DNA of 14,711 bases from positions 1-14,711 of the forward strand of contig CALVVD010000012.1 in assembly GCA_944363745.1 (NCBI GenBank). The letters are read 5' to 3'. The position numbers and the translations under genes are program-made. A model generated the notes under the pieces. It made no database searches. It had not been told where the DNA came from and saw nothing but the letters and a program-made list of their open reading frames with translations. This stretch comes from an uncultured Bacilli bacterium (GTDB taxonomy: Bacteria; Bacillota_I; Bacilli_A; RF39; UBA660). Positions 7,592-14,636 of this stretch are shown here, piece after piece; positions within the stretch are counted from its first letter, which is position 1; each line of letters opens with the position of its first letter.

Positions 7592-7889
7592 GTTTTTTTT
7601 GAAAAATAGAGTAGTTATATCATAAAAAATATGAAATATTAAGTTTAAAGTGTATTAATTATATAATTCGAAAATAATATTATGTATTATCTATTTAATT
7701 GATATACTAAATAAAATATTAAATATGGATAATTTATTAAATTATTAATATAATATTGTGAGTATTAATATATAAAGTTGAAAGTATAACTTTATTAAAA
7801 TAATACTAATATAAGCATTTGAATTATCCATAAAGGTTAATAATTATTCATCTTTTAAAACTATTTATTTAACTTCCTATAATATATGT
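7592..7889. other. AT-rich gene-free stretch
   Basis: About 300 bases, very AT-rich, with stop codons in all frames and no ribosome site followed by a credible ORF. It contains two near-DnaA-box words TTATCCATA in opposite orientations (7725 region and 7825 region) and several ATAATATTAT-like palindromes that are expected by composition. I see no RNA or mobile element signature. Confidence 0.5.
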
Positions 7890-7905
7890 TATGTTAACTA
7901 ACATA
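7890..7905. promoter_or_regulatory. Perfect palindrome, probable operator
   Basis: TATGTTA-AC-TAACATA, a perfect 7+7 bp inverted repeat directly touching the -35 of the following promoter. The position suits a dimeric regulator; the downstream gene itself encodes a winged-helix-like domain, so autoregulation is possible but not shown. Confidence 0.55.
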
Positions 7906-7935
7906 TTGACTTTTTAAATTGCTCCATTATATTAT
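7906..7935 (+). promoter_or_regulatory. Promoter of the winged-helix membrane protein
   Basis: TTGACT (7906-7911), 18 bp, TATTAT (7930-7935), followed about 10 bases later by the ribosome site AAGGATGG of the gene at 7958. Confidence 0.65.
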
Positions 7936-7957
7936 ATATATAAGGATGGATATACTT

Positions 7958-8359
7958 ATGAAAAATATAATAAATATTAAAAATGATATCTATACAGTTA
8001 AGAACTACCTAATTAATAGTTTTTATGATGATTCAGATATCAAATATACTATTAAGAAAATTAATAAAAATACAAATGTCAATAAAGATACTGTTAAATT
8101 AGTTATTATAGATATGTTAAAACGGAAAAAATTAATTGATAATAAATATGAGTTTAGATTAACTTTGGATGCTGTAGAATTTTTAGAATCAAGTATAATT
8201 AACTTACGAGGTTCAAAATTATCTGCTATTAGCATTTATATTGCATGTGGTTCTTTAATTATTAGTGTAATAGTAAATAGTGATAAGTTTTCTTTACTAT
8301 TACAAATACTATTGCTAATATATATAATAATTTTATACAAATATAGTGACAATATATAA
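7958..8359 (+). CDS. Winged-helix-like protein with C-terminal two-helix membrane anchor
   Basis: 133 aa if started at ATG 7958, which has GGATGG eight nt upstream; an in-frame TTG 39 bases earlier has no ribosome site. Residues about 1-83 are helical and charged, with an order (KKINKNTNVNKDTVKLVIIDMLKRKKL then a short strand pair EFRLTLDAVEFLE) that resembles a winged helix-turn-helix DNA-binding domain. The last ~45 residues contain two hydrophobic segments, AISIYIACGSLIISVIV and LLLQILLLIYIIILY, separated by a short loop, so both termini should face the same side of the membrane, presumably the cytoplasm. No family recognised. The palindrome at 7890-7905 is a candidate binding site. It shares a terminator with the convergent lipoprotein gene. 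Confidence 0.8.
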   Translation: MKNIINIKNDIYTVKNYLINSFYDDSDIKYTIKKINKNTNVNKDTVKLVIIDMLKRKKLIDNKYEFRLTLDAVEFLESSIINLRGSKLSAISIYIACGSLIISVIVNSDKFSLLLQILLLIYIIILYKYSDNI

Positions 8360-8432
8360 TGTATTATAGTTAACCTATTAAAATACTTCTCTCTCCTACT
8401 TCATTTTTTTCTTTACACATAGTTTACATAAT

Positions 8433-9002
8433 CTAATAATAAAAGAGAGTATGATTAACTCTCCTTTGTTTTATTTTTTTTTCCATAATCTTACCTAATT
8501 CATATTGTTTTGAATAAACTTTTTCTTTATAATCTGATAATTTAAAATAAGGATATTCATCTTTAATAGTGGTTATATCATCTACTAATTCACTTTCTTC
8601 AATTTTTTGTTTTCCTTTTTTAGTTGTAACTATTTTATATGCTCTATACTTATAGTTAACATCACGAACTTTACTAGTTAGTCCACTATGGTTTTTATCT
8701 GTACTCGTGTCTTCTTCTAAAGCCTCTATATTATCATCGATTTTTAACAAATCAAATTTATCTAATGTTTCTATTTCATTGTTTAAATATGTTATATTAT
8801 TAGTCCATGACATACCATCTTTTGTTTCATATTCACTATCTTTATACATATAAAATCCTTCATCTGATACATATTTATGTGCATGATCATATTGAATATC
8901 ACAATCCATCTTTTTAACACAACCACTTAAAGAACTTAAAGTAATTGTTGTTGATAACAAATAAATGCTTGCAATTCTTTTTGTTAATTTAAAATTTTTC
9001 AT
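8433..9002 (-). CDS. Lipoprotein, function unknown
   Basis: 189 aa with a lipoprotein signal peptide: basic N-terminus, hydrophobic stretch, then the lipobox LSGC with Cys28 as the predicted lipidated residue. The mature part is hydrophilic, rich in Asp, Glu and Lys, and begins with MDCDIQYDHAHKYV, where the close Asp39-His40-His42 set could bind metal. No enzyme family is recognised. AAAGGAG lies before the ATG. It has its own promoter and a structured leader with an attenuator-like hairpin (9015-9141). Oddity: the 3' end runs through nine A's; with eight, the frame would stop at once (GAA AAA AAA TAA), giving 176 aa and a stop before the terminator. As written the last codons are inside the terminator stem, which suggests a recent one-base insertion, slippage, or a sequencing error. 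Confidence 0.85.
   Translation of the reverse strand: MKNFKLTKRIASIYLLSTTITLSSLSGCVKKMDCDIQYDHAHKYVSDEGFYMYKDSEYETKDGMSWTNNITYLNNEIETLDKFDLLKIDDNIEALEEDTSTDKNHSGLTSKVRDVNYKYRAYKIVTTKKGKQKIEESELVDDITTIKDEYPYFKLSDYKEKVYSKQYELGKIMEKKIKQRRVNHTLFYY
8445..8463. terminator. Bidirectional terminator overlapping the lipoprotein 3' end
   Basis: GAGAGT / ACTCTC stem with a 7-nt loop, T-rich on the plus side (TTTGTTTTATTTT) and TTTTATTATT on the minus side. It serves the convergent winged-helix gene and the lipoprotein gene and lies inside the last codons of the latter. Confidence 0.7.
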
Positions 9003-9030
9003 AAACGCTCCTTTATCTTAAGAAAAACAA

Positions 9031-9058
9031 AAGACTTCTATGTTTCTATAAAAGTCTT
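9031..9058 (-). terminator. Attenuator-like terminator in the lipoprotein leader
   Basis: Minus-strand AAGACTTTTAT / ATAGAAGTCTT, an 11-bp stem (one G-U) with loop AGAAAC, followed by TTGTTTTT. It lies between the promoter and the ribosome site of the lipoprotein, so transcription must pass it for the gene to be expressed. Its left arm overlaps the 3' strand of the putative aptamer P1. Confidence 0.75.
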
Positions 9059-9136
9059 GTTCATTATTAAGTAATCCAGATTTTTAATAATCTTATAGTT
9101 GAATTACTTACACTGATCGTGAAACTACTCCCTCTT
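9050..9136 (-). promoter_or_regulatory. Candidate yybP-ykoY-like (Mn2+) riboswitch aptamer
   Basis: Read on the minus strand, the leader starts with AAGAG-GGAGTAG (9136-9125) and ends with CAAGA-CTTTT (9059-9050). This matches the two conserved core strands of yybP-ykoY RNAs, GGAGUAG and CAAGACC, flanked by a short P1 helix. Between them are a small hairpin (CAC/GTG), a 9-bp helix 9101-9109 / 9069-9077, an asymmetric loop with TCAACTATA facing TGG, and an inner hairpin AGATT/AATCT (9089-9093 / 9078-9082), the order of P3, L3 and P4 in that class. P1 would use bases that otherwise form the terminator, so ligand binding would turn the gene on, as known for Mn2+-sensing members. P1 is weak and the loops are diverged, so the class is a suggestion. 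Confidence 0.5.
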
Positions 9137-9147
9137 AAGATGGCTAT

Positions 9148-9176
9148 AATATACCATATTTTTATTATTTTGTCAA
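9148..9176 (-). promoter_or_regulatory. Lipoprotein promoter
   Basis: Minus strand TTGACA (9176-9171), 17 bp, TATATT (9153-9148). The -35 lies in TAGTTTGACAA (9180-9170), an 11-mer also present at the XRE gene's own operator. It starts two bases after the XRE stop codon. Confidence 0.8.
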
Positions 9177-9177
9177 A

Positions 9178-9948
9178 CTATACTTTTCTTGATTGTATTT
9201 CAGCAATTTTTTCAAGTACTTCTTTGGCGTTAGTTTCATTAATTTCACTATAACCTAGTTCTCTTAAGGCTTGTACTTTTGCGGTATTTAATTCTTGAGT
9301 ACGACTAAGCTTTTCTTCCTTTTTTATTTCAATATCTTGAACAAATCTTTTATGGGTTTCGGCGATCTTATTTTTAGAAGCTCCTCCATTATGATATAGA
9401 GTCATAGCAGAAAATAAGATACTTTCAAAGATAAATTGTTTATCTTTATCAAAAGCAAATTCTAAAGGATTAGTAAAGCCCATAGACTTAGACATATATG
9501 CTAGGATATATTTTAATTCATCAGTTGTTTCCATCGATTGCAAGTAATGATATAGATATACATAAGTATTATATGTATCTTTAGTCTTATCTTCTGATAA
9601 TTTTTCTTTTAAAAGATTTATAATATCTGCTAGTATTTCTTGTTCTTTTTTATTAAAACTTTTTAAATCTGCTAAAACTTCTCTATTTGATGAGTCTTTA
9701 ACTCCTTCATTCAATCTGTTTTCTACTTCGATAATATAATCACTTGTAACATTTATTCCACTTATTCCTTCTTCATCATCTATATTTAATAAAGCAAGTA
9801 ATTTTACAGCTTTTTCTTTAGGCCATAATGATATGCTGTCCATTGCTAAATAGTTGTATAACATTTGTCTTGATACTCCTAAATATTTAGCTAATCTTAC
9901 TTTAGATATTCCAAGTTCACTTAATAATTCATTCACTCTTTTCATCAT
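9178..9948 (-). CDS. XRE-type helix-turn-helix regulator
   Basis: 256 aa. Residues 1-50 are an XRE/Cro-type DNA-binding domain: VNELLSELGISKVRLAKYLGVSRQMLYNYL, with turn helix LAKYLGVS and recognition helix RQMLYNYL. The remainder is helical, with a Lys/Glu-rich stretch and a hydrophobic block MGFTNPLEFAFD, ending in a short tail; this part is probably for dimerisation or sensing and I do not recognise its family. ATG ATG occurs at the start; the second (9943-9945) has the better spacing from AGGAGG. Upstream, a palindrome TTGAC-N7-GTCAA covers the promoter -35, the usual layout of an autorepressor. Half of it recurs at the promoter of the downstream lipoprotein, suggesting that this gene is a second target. 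Confidence 0.9.
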   Translation of the reverse strand: MMKRVNELLSELGISKVRLAKYLGVSRQMLYNYLAMDSISLWPKEKAVKLLALLNIDDEEGISGINVTSDYIIEVENRLNEGVKDSSNREVLADLKSFNKKEQEILADIINLLKEKLSEDKTKDTYNTYVYLYHYLQSMETTDELKYILAYMSKSMGFTNPLEFAFDKDKQFIFESILFSAMTLYHNGGASKNKIAETHKRFVQDIEIKKEEKLSRTQELNTAKVQALRELGYSEINETNAKEVLEKIAEIQSRKV

Positions 9949-9963
9949 TACCCTCCTATTAAC

Positions 9964-9992
9964 ATTTTAATTAGTTTGACAAGTTTAGTCAA
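9964..9992 (-). promoter_or_regulatory. XRE gene promoter with overlapping operator
   Basis: Minus strand TTGACT (9992-9987), 17 bp, TAAAAT (9969-9964). An inverted repeat TTGAC-N7-GTCAA at 9976-9992 overlaps the -35, so a bound dimer would block polymerase. Confidence 0.65.
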
Positions 9993-10024
9993 GTAAAATT
10001 TGTGTAAAATGCTTTACAAAAAGA

Positions 10025-10046
10025 AAAAAGAGATAATTCCCTTTTT
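10025..10046 (-). terminator. mnmA terminator
   Basis: Minus-strand AAAAAGGGA / TCTCTTTTT stem (one G-U), loop ATTA, then a T-rich run, a few bases after the mnmA stop. Confidence 0.8.
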
Positions 10047-10051
10047 GATAT

Positions 10052-11167
10052 TTAAAGTAAATACCATAGTTTTTTATCATCTTTTCTAACTTCTTTAACA
10101 ATTCCTCCCCCTAAACAATATTCACCATCATAAAAGACGCAAGCTTGACCTGGTGTTACTGCTTTAACATTATCATACCTTACTAATATTTCACCATTAT
10201 CTAAATATTCAAGTTCAATAGGAACATCCTTTGCTCTATAACGGAATTTAGCAGTACACTTTTTAGGACGTTCATCACAGTTAAAATTAATACTTTCTAA
10301 AATGGCACTATCTGAGTAAAGATATTTGTTATCCTCACCTTCTGCTACATATAAAATATTTTTAGTTAAGTCTTTTCCAACAACAAATAATTTATTTTTA
10401 GTGCCACCAATATCAAGTCCTTTTCTCTGCCCTATTGTATAATACATTAAACCAATATGTTCACCTAATACTTCATTAGTATCTATATTTACAATATTTC
10501 CTTTCTTGTTAGGTAAATAGTTTTTAAGAAAATTCTTAAAGTTTCTTTCTCCTATAAAACAAATACCCGTAGAATCTTTCTTAGTAGCTGTTACTAAACC
10601 ATATTTTTTAGCAATTTCTCTAACTTCACTTTTATCTTTGATATCTCCTAAAGGGAATAAAACATTTTTTAGTTGTTCTTTAGATACTTGAGATAAGAAG
10701 TAAGTTTGATCTTTATTATGTTCGTGACTTCTCATAAGTCTACCATTTTCTATTTTGGCATAGTGACCTGTGGCAATAAAATCAGCTCCTAATTTTTTCG
10801 CTTCCTTAACAAATAAATCAAATTTAATATATTTATTACACATAATATCAGGGTTAGGAGTTCTTCCTTTTTTTAATTCATCTAAAAAGTAAGTAAAGAC
10901 ATCATCCCAATATTCTTTAATAAAATCTACGCGATGTAGTGGTATATTTAGTTTATCACAAACTTTTTTAGCATCATTATAATCTTCTTCTTGAGGACAG
11001 ATATTATTATTTAAATTAGGATTACCTAGAAAATCATTATTAATAGAACTATCCCAATTCCTCATAAATAGGCCAATAACATCATAACCTTGTTTTTTTA
11101 ATAAAATAGCAGCGACAGATGAATCTACCCCACCGCTTATTCCTACTACAACTTTTCCTAAAGACAT
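10052..11167 (-). CDS. mnmA: tRNA-specific 2-thiouridylase MnmA
   Basis: Puts sulfur on U34 of the tRNAs for Lys, Glu and Gln, using ATP and sulfur from a cysteine desulfurase. 371 aa, normal length. PP-loop SGGVDSS at residues 11-17; Cys110 in NPDIMC and catalytic Cys203 in [13 protein letters not shown] are the two thiol residues of the family (about 102 and 199 in E. coli). GHYAKIE, TYFLSQV and the C-terminal [18 protein letters not shown] also match. A short Asn-rich stretch (residues 43-55) lies before the first conserved Cys-Pro. AGAGGTGG is 5 nt before the ATG. Own promoter and terminator; back to back with the metallopeptidase-like gene. Confidence 0.97.
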   Translation of the reverse strand: MSLGKVVVGISGGVDSSVAAILLKKQGYDVIGLFMRNWDSSINNDFLGNPNLNNNICPQEEDYNDAKKVCDKLNIPLHRVDFIKEYWDDVFTYFLDELKKGRTPNPDIMCNKYIKFDLFVKEAKKLGADFIATGHYAKIENGRLMRSHEHNKDQTYFLSQVSKEQLKNVLFPLGDIKDKSEVREIAKKYGLVTATKKDSTGICFIGERNFKNFLKNYLPNKKGNIVNIDTNEVLGEHIGLMYYTIGQRKGLDIGGTKNKLFVVGKDLTKNILYVAEGEDNKYLYSDSAILESINFNCDERPKKCTAKFRYRAKDVPIELEYLDNGEILVRYDNVKAVTPGQACVFYDGEYCLGGGIVKEVRKDDKKLWYLL

Positions 11168-11190
11168 ATTACCACCTCTAATTCGTACTA

Positions 11191-11219
11191 ATTATACTAC
11201 AAATGTTTTTGACTTTCAA
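11191..11219 (-). promoter_or_regulatory. mnmA promoter
   Basis: Minus strand TTGAAA (11219-11214), 17 bp, TATAAT (11196-11191), about 24 bases before the mnmA ATG. Its -35 abuts the -35 of the divergent promoter and shares one base with it. Confidence 0.8.
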
Positions 11220-11237
11220 GAAAATATATGATAATAT
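11209..11237 (+). promoter_or_regulatory. Promoter of the HExxH membrane protein
   Basis: TTGACT (11209-11214), 17 bp, TAATAT (11232-11237) with TGA before the -10. It is back to back with the mnmA promoter, so the two -35 boxes cannot both be occupied by polymerase easily. Confidence 0.75.
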
Positions 11238-11272
11238 AGTATTCCATTGCTAACATATAGGAAGTGATACAA

Positions 11273-12949
11273 ATGAAAAGTATTGATGATAAAAACATTA
11301 AGGAAAGTATTTTAGATTGTAATAAAAAAGTTGCTCCTTCTCTTGATACATTTTTGGGGACTTATTTAGATACTTTAATATTATTTAATATTTCAAAGCA
11401 AACTGGATTAAATGACATTAATAGTTCTATTTTATTTGTTTTTTTAGGTATTATTTGTAATGGAGCATATGGTTACAAATTAGGAAAAACTTTTAAAAAT
11501 ATTCCTAAAAATGCTTTTAAAAATATGGATGAAATGATCAAGATGTTAGCTTCAAAAAATATTAAGGTAGATAAAGATATCTTAAAAAGAGCTTTCATTT
11601 ATGAAAAAGAAACAGTTGATGGTAAGAGAAAACTTATAAGAGATAATATTTATTTTGTTGATAAAGAGAATTGTTTAAGGGTACTTCAAAAGAAAGTTTT
11701 ATTAAAAAAGAAAATGTTTTCTTCTCGAGTTAGATATGAAAAATTATATTTATTAAATAGTAAAGAGATGAAAGAAGAAATAGAAAACTTAAGTCTTGAT
11801 GAATATAAAAGATTATATAGATATCTTGAATTTGGTTTTGATAATAGTGATAGTCATTATATAAGTTTATTAAATAAGCGACAAAGACAACATTTAAAAG
11901 AATGGTATAAAAAGAAATCTAGGAGTACTTTAATTGGTTTGGCACTTCTTTTAGGATTATCTTATATTAATTTAAAAAGAGATTATGGTAATATAGAAAA
12001 TGCTTTAAATAACTCGAAGATAATGAGTTATTTTGAAGATAGTGATAGTCTTAATGAAAAAGCAATAGAAGAACTTTTAAAAGATATAAATGAAGATATA
12101 AGAAAAATTACTGATGATCGGAAGTTTAACATTGATGAAGTTGATACAACTAGAGAAATAGAAAGTTATTTTTTACTTAATGCTATTAATTCAAATGAGA
12201 ATATGACTAAGAAAGAAAAAGAATTATACTTAAATTTTTATGATTTTTATTTAGATGATCCATATTTAGATAATACTTCTTTATATGAGAGACTGCAAAG
12301 TTTAGAGTTTATTAGAGAAGATGAAGTAAGTGAAGAAGAACTTGAAAGTACTAAAACTAAAGAAGGAGATATTGTAATCGTAACAGATGCTGTATACTAT
12401 GACTTTGATAATAGAATTGTTTATTATTATAAACCAGTTGATGATACTATTGTTCATGAAGGAGTTCATTGCAATTTAAATGCTTTTAATATACCTCTGT
12501 CGCTTAAAGAAGGTATGGCTGAGATTATAAAAACTGAGTATTTTGATTATGATAATTTTTCTTATTATAGAAATACATCTCTTACTAAAGCATTAATAGA
12601 GATTGTTGGTAAGGATACTATTTTAAAAAGTATAAGTCTTGATGATCTTAGCTATTTAAAGAAGGCTTTAATTAATAATTTAATTAAGAATGGGAAAAAT
12701 GAAGACAATGCTAAAAAGATAGTAAGTGACTTTTTAAAGGAAATTAACATAAGTTTTTCTGATACAAATACAGGTAATTATTCTGCTCATAAAATTAATT
12801 TAAAGCAATTTTATGTATATGATGAGCGTAATGATGAAAGTATTGAAAGATTTGAAAAATTAGTTGATGATTTTTATTATGGTTATTACCCCGATAATGA
12901 TTATTGTTACTTTAATAATGATAGTGGGAAACGATTAGTTAAACATTAA
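11273..12949 (+). CDS. Membrane-anchored protein with HExxH metallopeptidase motif
   Basis: 558 aa from ATG 11273; AGGAAGTG lies 6 nt upstream, and a GTG at 11264 is part of that site. Two hydrophobic segments, about residues 51-69 (SSILFVFLGIICNGAYGYK) and 219-234 (TLIGLALLLGLSYINL), separate a basic helical N-terminal half from a large acidic C-terminal domain. In that domain IVHEGVHCN carries His395-Glu396-x-x-His399, the zinc-peptidase motif, and EGMAEI follows 14-18 residues on with Glu413 and Glu417 as candidate third ligand, a gluzincin-like order. The peptidase fold is an inference; no named family is recognised. If the loop between the membrane segments is cytoplasmic, the peptidase domain faces outside, but topology is not certain. 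It overlaps the convergent SpoIIM-like gene by four bases. Confidence 0.85.
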   Translation: MKSIDDKNIKESILDCNKKVAPSLDTFLGTYLDTLILFNISKQTGLNDINSSILFVFLGIICNGAYGYKLGKTFKNIPKNAFKNMDEMIKMLASKNIKVDKDILKRAFIYEKETVDGKRKLIRDNIYFVDKENCLRVLQKKVLLKKKMFSSRVRYEKLYLLNSKEMKEEIENLSLDEYKRLYRYLEFGFDNSDSHYISLLNKRQRQHLKEWYKKKSRSTLIGLALLLGLSYINLKRDYGNIENALNNSKIMSYFEDSDSLNEKAIEELLKDINEDIRKITDDRKFNIDEVDTTREIESYFLLNAINSNENMTKKEKELYLNFYDFYLDDPYLDNTSLYERLQSLEFIREDEVSEEELESTKTKEGDIVIVTDAVYYDFDNRIVYYYKPVDDTIVHEGVHCNLNAFNIPLSLKEGMAEIIKTEYFDYDNFSYYRNTSLTKALIEIVGKDTILKSISLDDLSYLKKALINNLIKNGKNEDNAKKIVSDFLKEINISFSDTNTGNYSAHKINLKQFYVYDERNDESIERFEKLVDDFYYGYYPDNDYCYFNNDSGKRLVKH

Positions 12950-13575
12950 ACAACTAATTTAATTAGAGTTGGAGATAAGAATACTTCTATAAAACTACAT
13001 AGTGTATTTATTATTAGGACTGTTAGATATACTTGTAAATATCTTTTCATAGAGTGTCTTAGATTTATATCTTTACCTCTAAAAAGATATTTAAATAGTT
13101 TAATACCAAAATAAAGGGCATAGAAGCCTAAAAATAGTGACATTAGTATTGTTATTAACTGATGAGGTAAAGTGTATGTAATAGCTTTTAAAATACCATT
13201 TAAATGGTATGTATATATTATAGATGATATAGAAAAACCAAAGATAAAAGTTTTAAGAAATAAACTTAGTATTATTATAGGAATACCTATAATAGATATA
13301 CCTAATAAAAAGATAAAAGTAGTAAAAGTAATATTACCTACTAAACTATTTATTAAAGCACTTTTATAATCTATATTATTCTCTTTTATACTTAAAAAGA
13401 AACTATTTAAACTTTCTGTTACTATTTTGTGATCATTTTGATTTAATATTACAGCATATATTATTCCTGATATTAATCCTAGAATCATTACTATTATTAA
13501 AAATATATATATTTTCTTTTGTTCTTTTAATTTATCGTTTACTTTAGTCTTTACTTTATTTAATTTTATATTCAT
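12946..13575 (-). CDS. SpoIIM-like integral membrane protein
   Basis: 209 aa, similar in length to Bacillus SpoIIM (~214). About five membrane segments: residues ~20-45, two around 78-115 containing the family-like GISIIGIPIIILSLFLKTFIFGFS stretch, one at ~125-165 and one near the C-terminus. SpoIIM is part of the peptidoglycan-dissolving SpoIIDMP complex in engulfment; proteins of this family also occur in non-sporulating bacteria with unknown roles. No spoIID or spoIIP is in the window, so sporulation is not shown. AGGTG lies 5 nt before the ATG. In B. subtilis spoIIM lies close to ripX-drm; here the homologues are 6 kb apart, a loose synteny. Confidence 0.85.
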   Translation of the reverse strand: MNIKLNKVKTKVNDKLKEQKKIYIFLIIVMILGLISGIIYAVILNQNDHKIVTESLNSFFLSIKENNIDYKSALINSLVGNITFTTFIFLLGISIIGIPIIILSLFLKTFIFGFSISSIIYTYHLNGILKAITYTLPHQLITILMSLFLGFYALYFGIKLFKYLFRGKDINLRHSMKRYLQVYLTVLIINTLCSFIEVFLSPTLIKLVV

Positions 13576-13628
13576 ATTATCACCTATTAAATGATATTCT
13601 CTTCTAATAAAAATTTACCTAATTTCAT

Positions 13629-13657
13629 TTTACAAAAATAGACTTTTTAGATATAAT
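13629..13657 (+). promoter_or_regulatory. Promoter of the 30-aa membrane peptide
   Basis: TTTACA (13629-13634), 17 bp, TATAAT (13652-13657), near-perfect sigma-A. The ribosome site GAGGTG and the ATG follow within 21 bases, so the leader is about 14 nt. Confidence 0.85.
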
Positions 13658-13677
13658 TAGACTGAGGTGCTTAATTA

Positions 13678-13770
13678 ATGAATCAAAAAGTTGTTAAAAT
13701 AGTATCTGCTATTATGTTAATTGCTATATTAGCAGGTGTTATAAGTGTAATATTTTACTATGTAATATAA
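13678..13770 (+). CDS. 30-aa single-pass membrane peptide, Prli42/DUF4044-like
   Basis: Begins at ATG 13678 with GAGGTG upstream and a consensus promoter; ends directly before a terminator, so it is a complete small transcription unit. The peptide has a short basic head (MNQKVVKIV) and one membrane helix, roughly SAIMLIAILAGVISVIFYYV. The pattern of KVVKIV followed by IMLIA and small residues resembles the tiny 'stressosome-associated Prli42' and DUF4044 proteins of Bacilli, which are 30-45 aa with the same head-and-helix plan. In Listeria Prli42 has been described as a membrane anchor for the stressosome. No stressosome genes are in the window, so the role is only a family suggestion. Confidence 0.75.
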   Translation: MNQKVVKIVSAIMLIAILAGVISVIFYYVI

Positions 13771-13800
13771 AAACAGAACTATTTCTTAGCTCTGTTTTTT
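13769..13800. terminator. Bidirectional terminator
   Basis: Stem 13769-13781 / 13787-13799 (AAAAACAGA...CTA with TAG...TCTGTTTTT), loop TTTCT, followed by more T. One position is an A-C mismatch on the plus RNA but a G-U pair on the minus RNA. It ends both the 30-aa gene and the minus-strand gene to its right. Confidence 0.85.
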
Positions 13801-14636
13801 ATATATTTTACCTTCTTTATTATTATAATCACTATTATCTATAGGAATTATATCTTCTTTAAATAAACTTTTTATTAAAATAATAATATCTTTTCTATAT
13901 TTTTTTAATAACAACTCATCACATTCTTTATTATATTCTATAGGTATTTGTTTTAATTCATTTTCTTGAAATATATTACTAATATTTAAATCTTTAAGTA
14001 TTTTATCTAATTCTAAATAGCAATTAAAATAAAATTTACCTTGGTATTCATCCATGAAATCCTTAATTTTTTCTAAAATAATTTCTTTTCTATTATAATT
14101 AAGTCTATCTATATAATTAGACCAATTCATTTTTACTAAATCAAGATTGTGAGAGATCTTTTCTAATAATTCTGTATTATCTTTTATATATTCCGTTAAA
14201 TAATAATCATATTTACTAATATATCTTAAAAGAAAAGAAATATTCCCTACTCTATTAAGTTCATTTAAATCTTTTATTTCTTTATGTATTAATTCTTCAA
14301 AAACTTTATTTTGATAAAAAAGTTCATAAAGAAAAGATTCTGCATAATATTTACATATAACTTCATTATCTTCATAGTTATCTTTTATATAGATAAATCC
14401 TAGACCAATATTTTGCTCTTCATTAATCATATAGATCTTTATTTTATCTTTGTCATAAAAAGCAGTTCTAATAGCTTTATAACTACTTAATTCATCTTTA
14501 TCAAGAGAAGCCATTAAGATTATTATTTCTTTATAATTTATATCATCTTGTTTATTATTTATTTTTCTTTTTAAAAATTGATCAACAGCTTCTTTTAAAA
14601 AGTTAAAATCATTTTTAAAATTATCTATTAAAAATT
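13786..14636 (-). pseudogene. Unidentified gene, 5' end removed by an IS200/IS605-like element
   Basis: A long minus-strand frame is open from about 14634 to the stop at 13786, some 283 codons. The first Met lies at 14512-14514 but has no ribosome site, and the 40 codons before it read as normal charged protein (KNDFNFLKEAVDQFLKRK, DDINYKEIIIL), so that Met is probably internal. The frame is closed upstream by a stop (14637-14635) that straddles the join with the hairpin sequence of the mobile element. The remaining protein is rich in Lys, Asp, Glu, Tyr and Asn, has no signal or membrane helix, and is not recognised. The product may still be made from the internal Met, so it could be a truncated CDS. 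Confidence refers to the disruption. Confidence 0.55.

Noticed and set aside
7724..7833. Two inverted TTATCCATA words as a possible DnaA-box pair or origin
   Set aside because: Each differs from the consensus, the composition makes them likely by chance, and no dnaA/dnaN context is present.
8023..8235. 70-codon minus-strand ORF
   Set aside because: Antisense shadow of the winged-helix membrane protein; no start context.
9003..9141. T-box or SAM-type leader for the lipoprotein
   Set aside because: No TGGnACCGCG T-box sequence and no SAM-I core; the yybP-ykoY core strands fit better.
13172..13369. 65-codon plus-strand ORF
   Set aside because: Antisense shadow of the SpoIIM-like gene.
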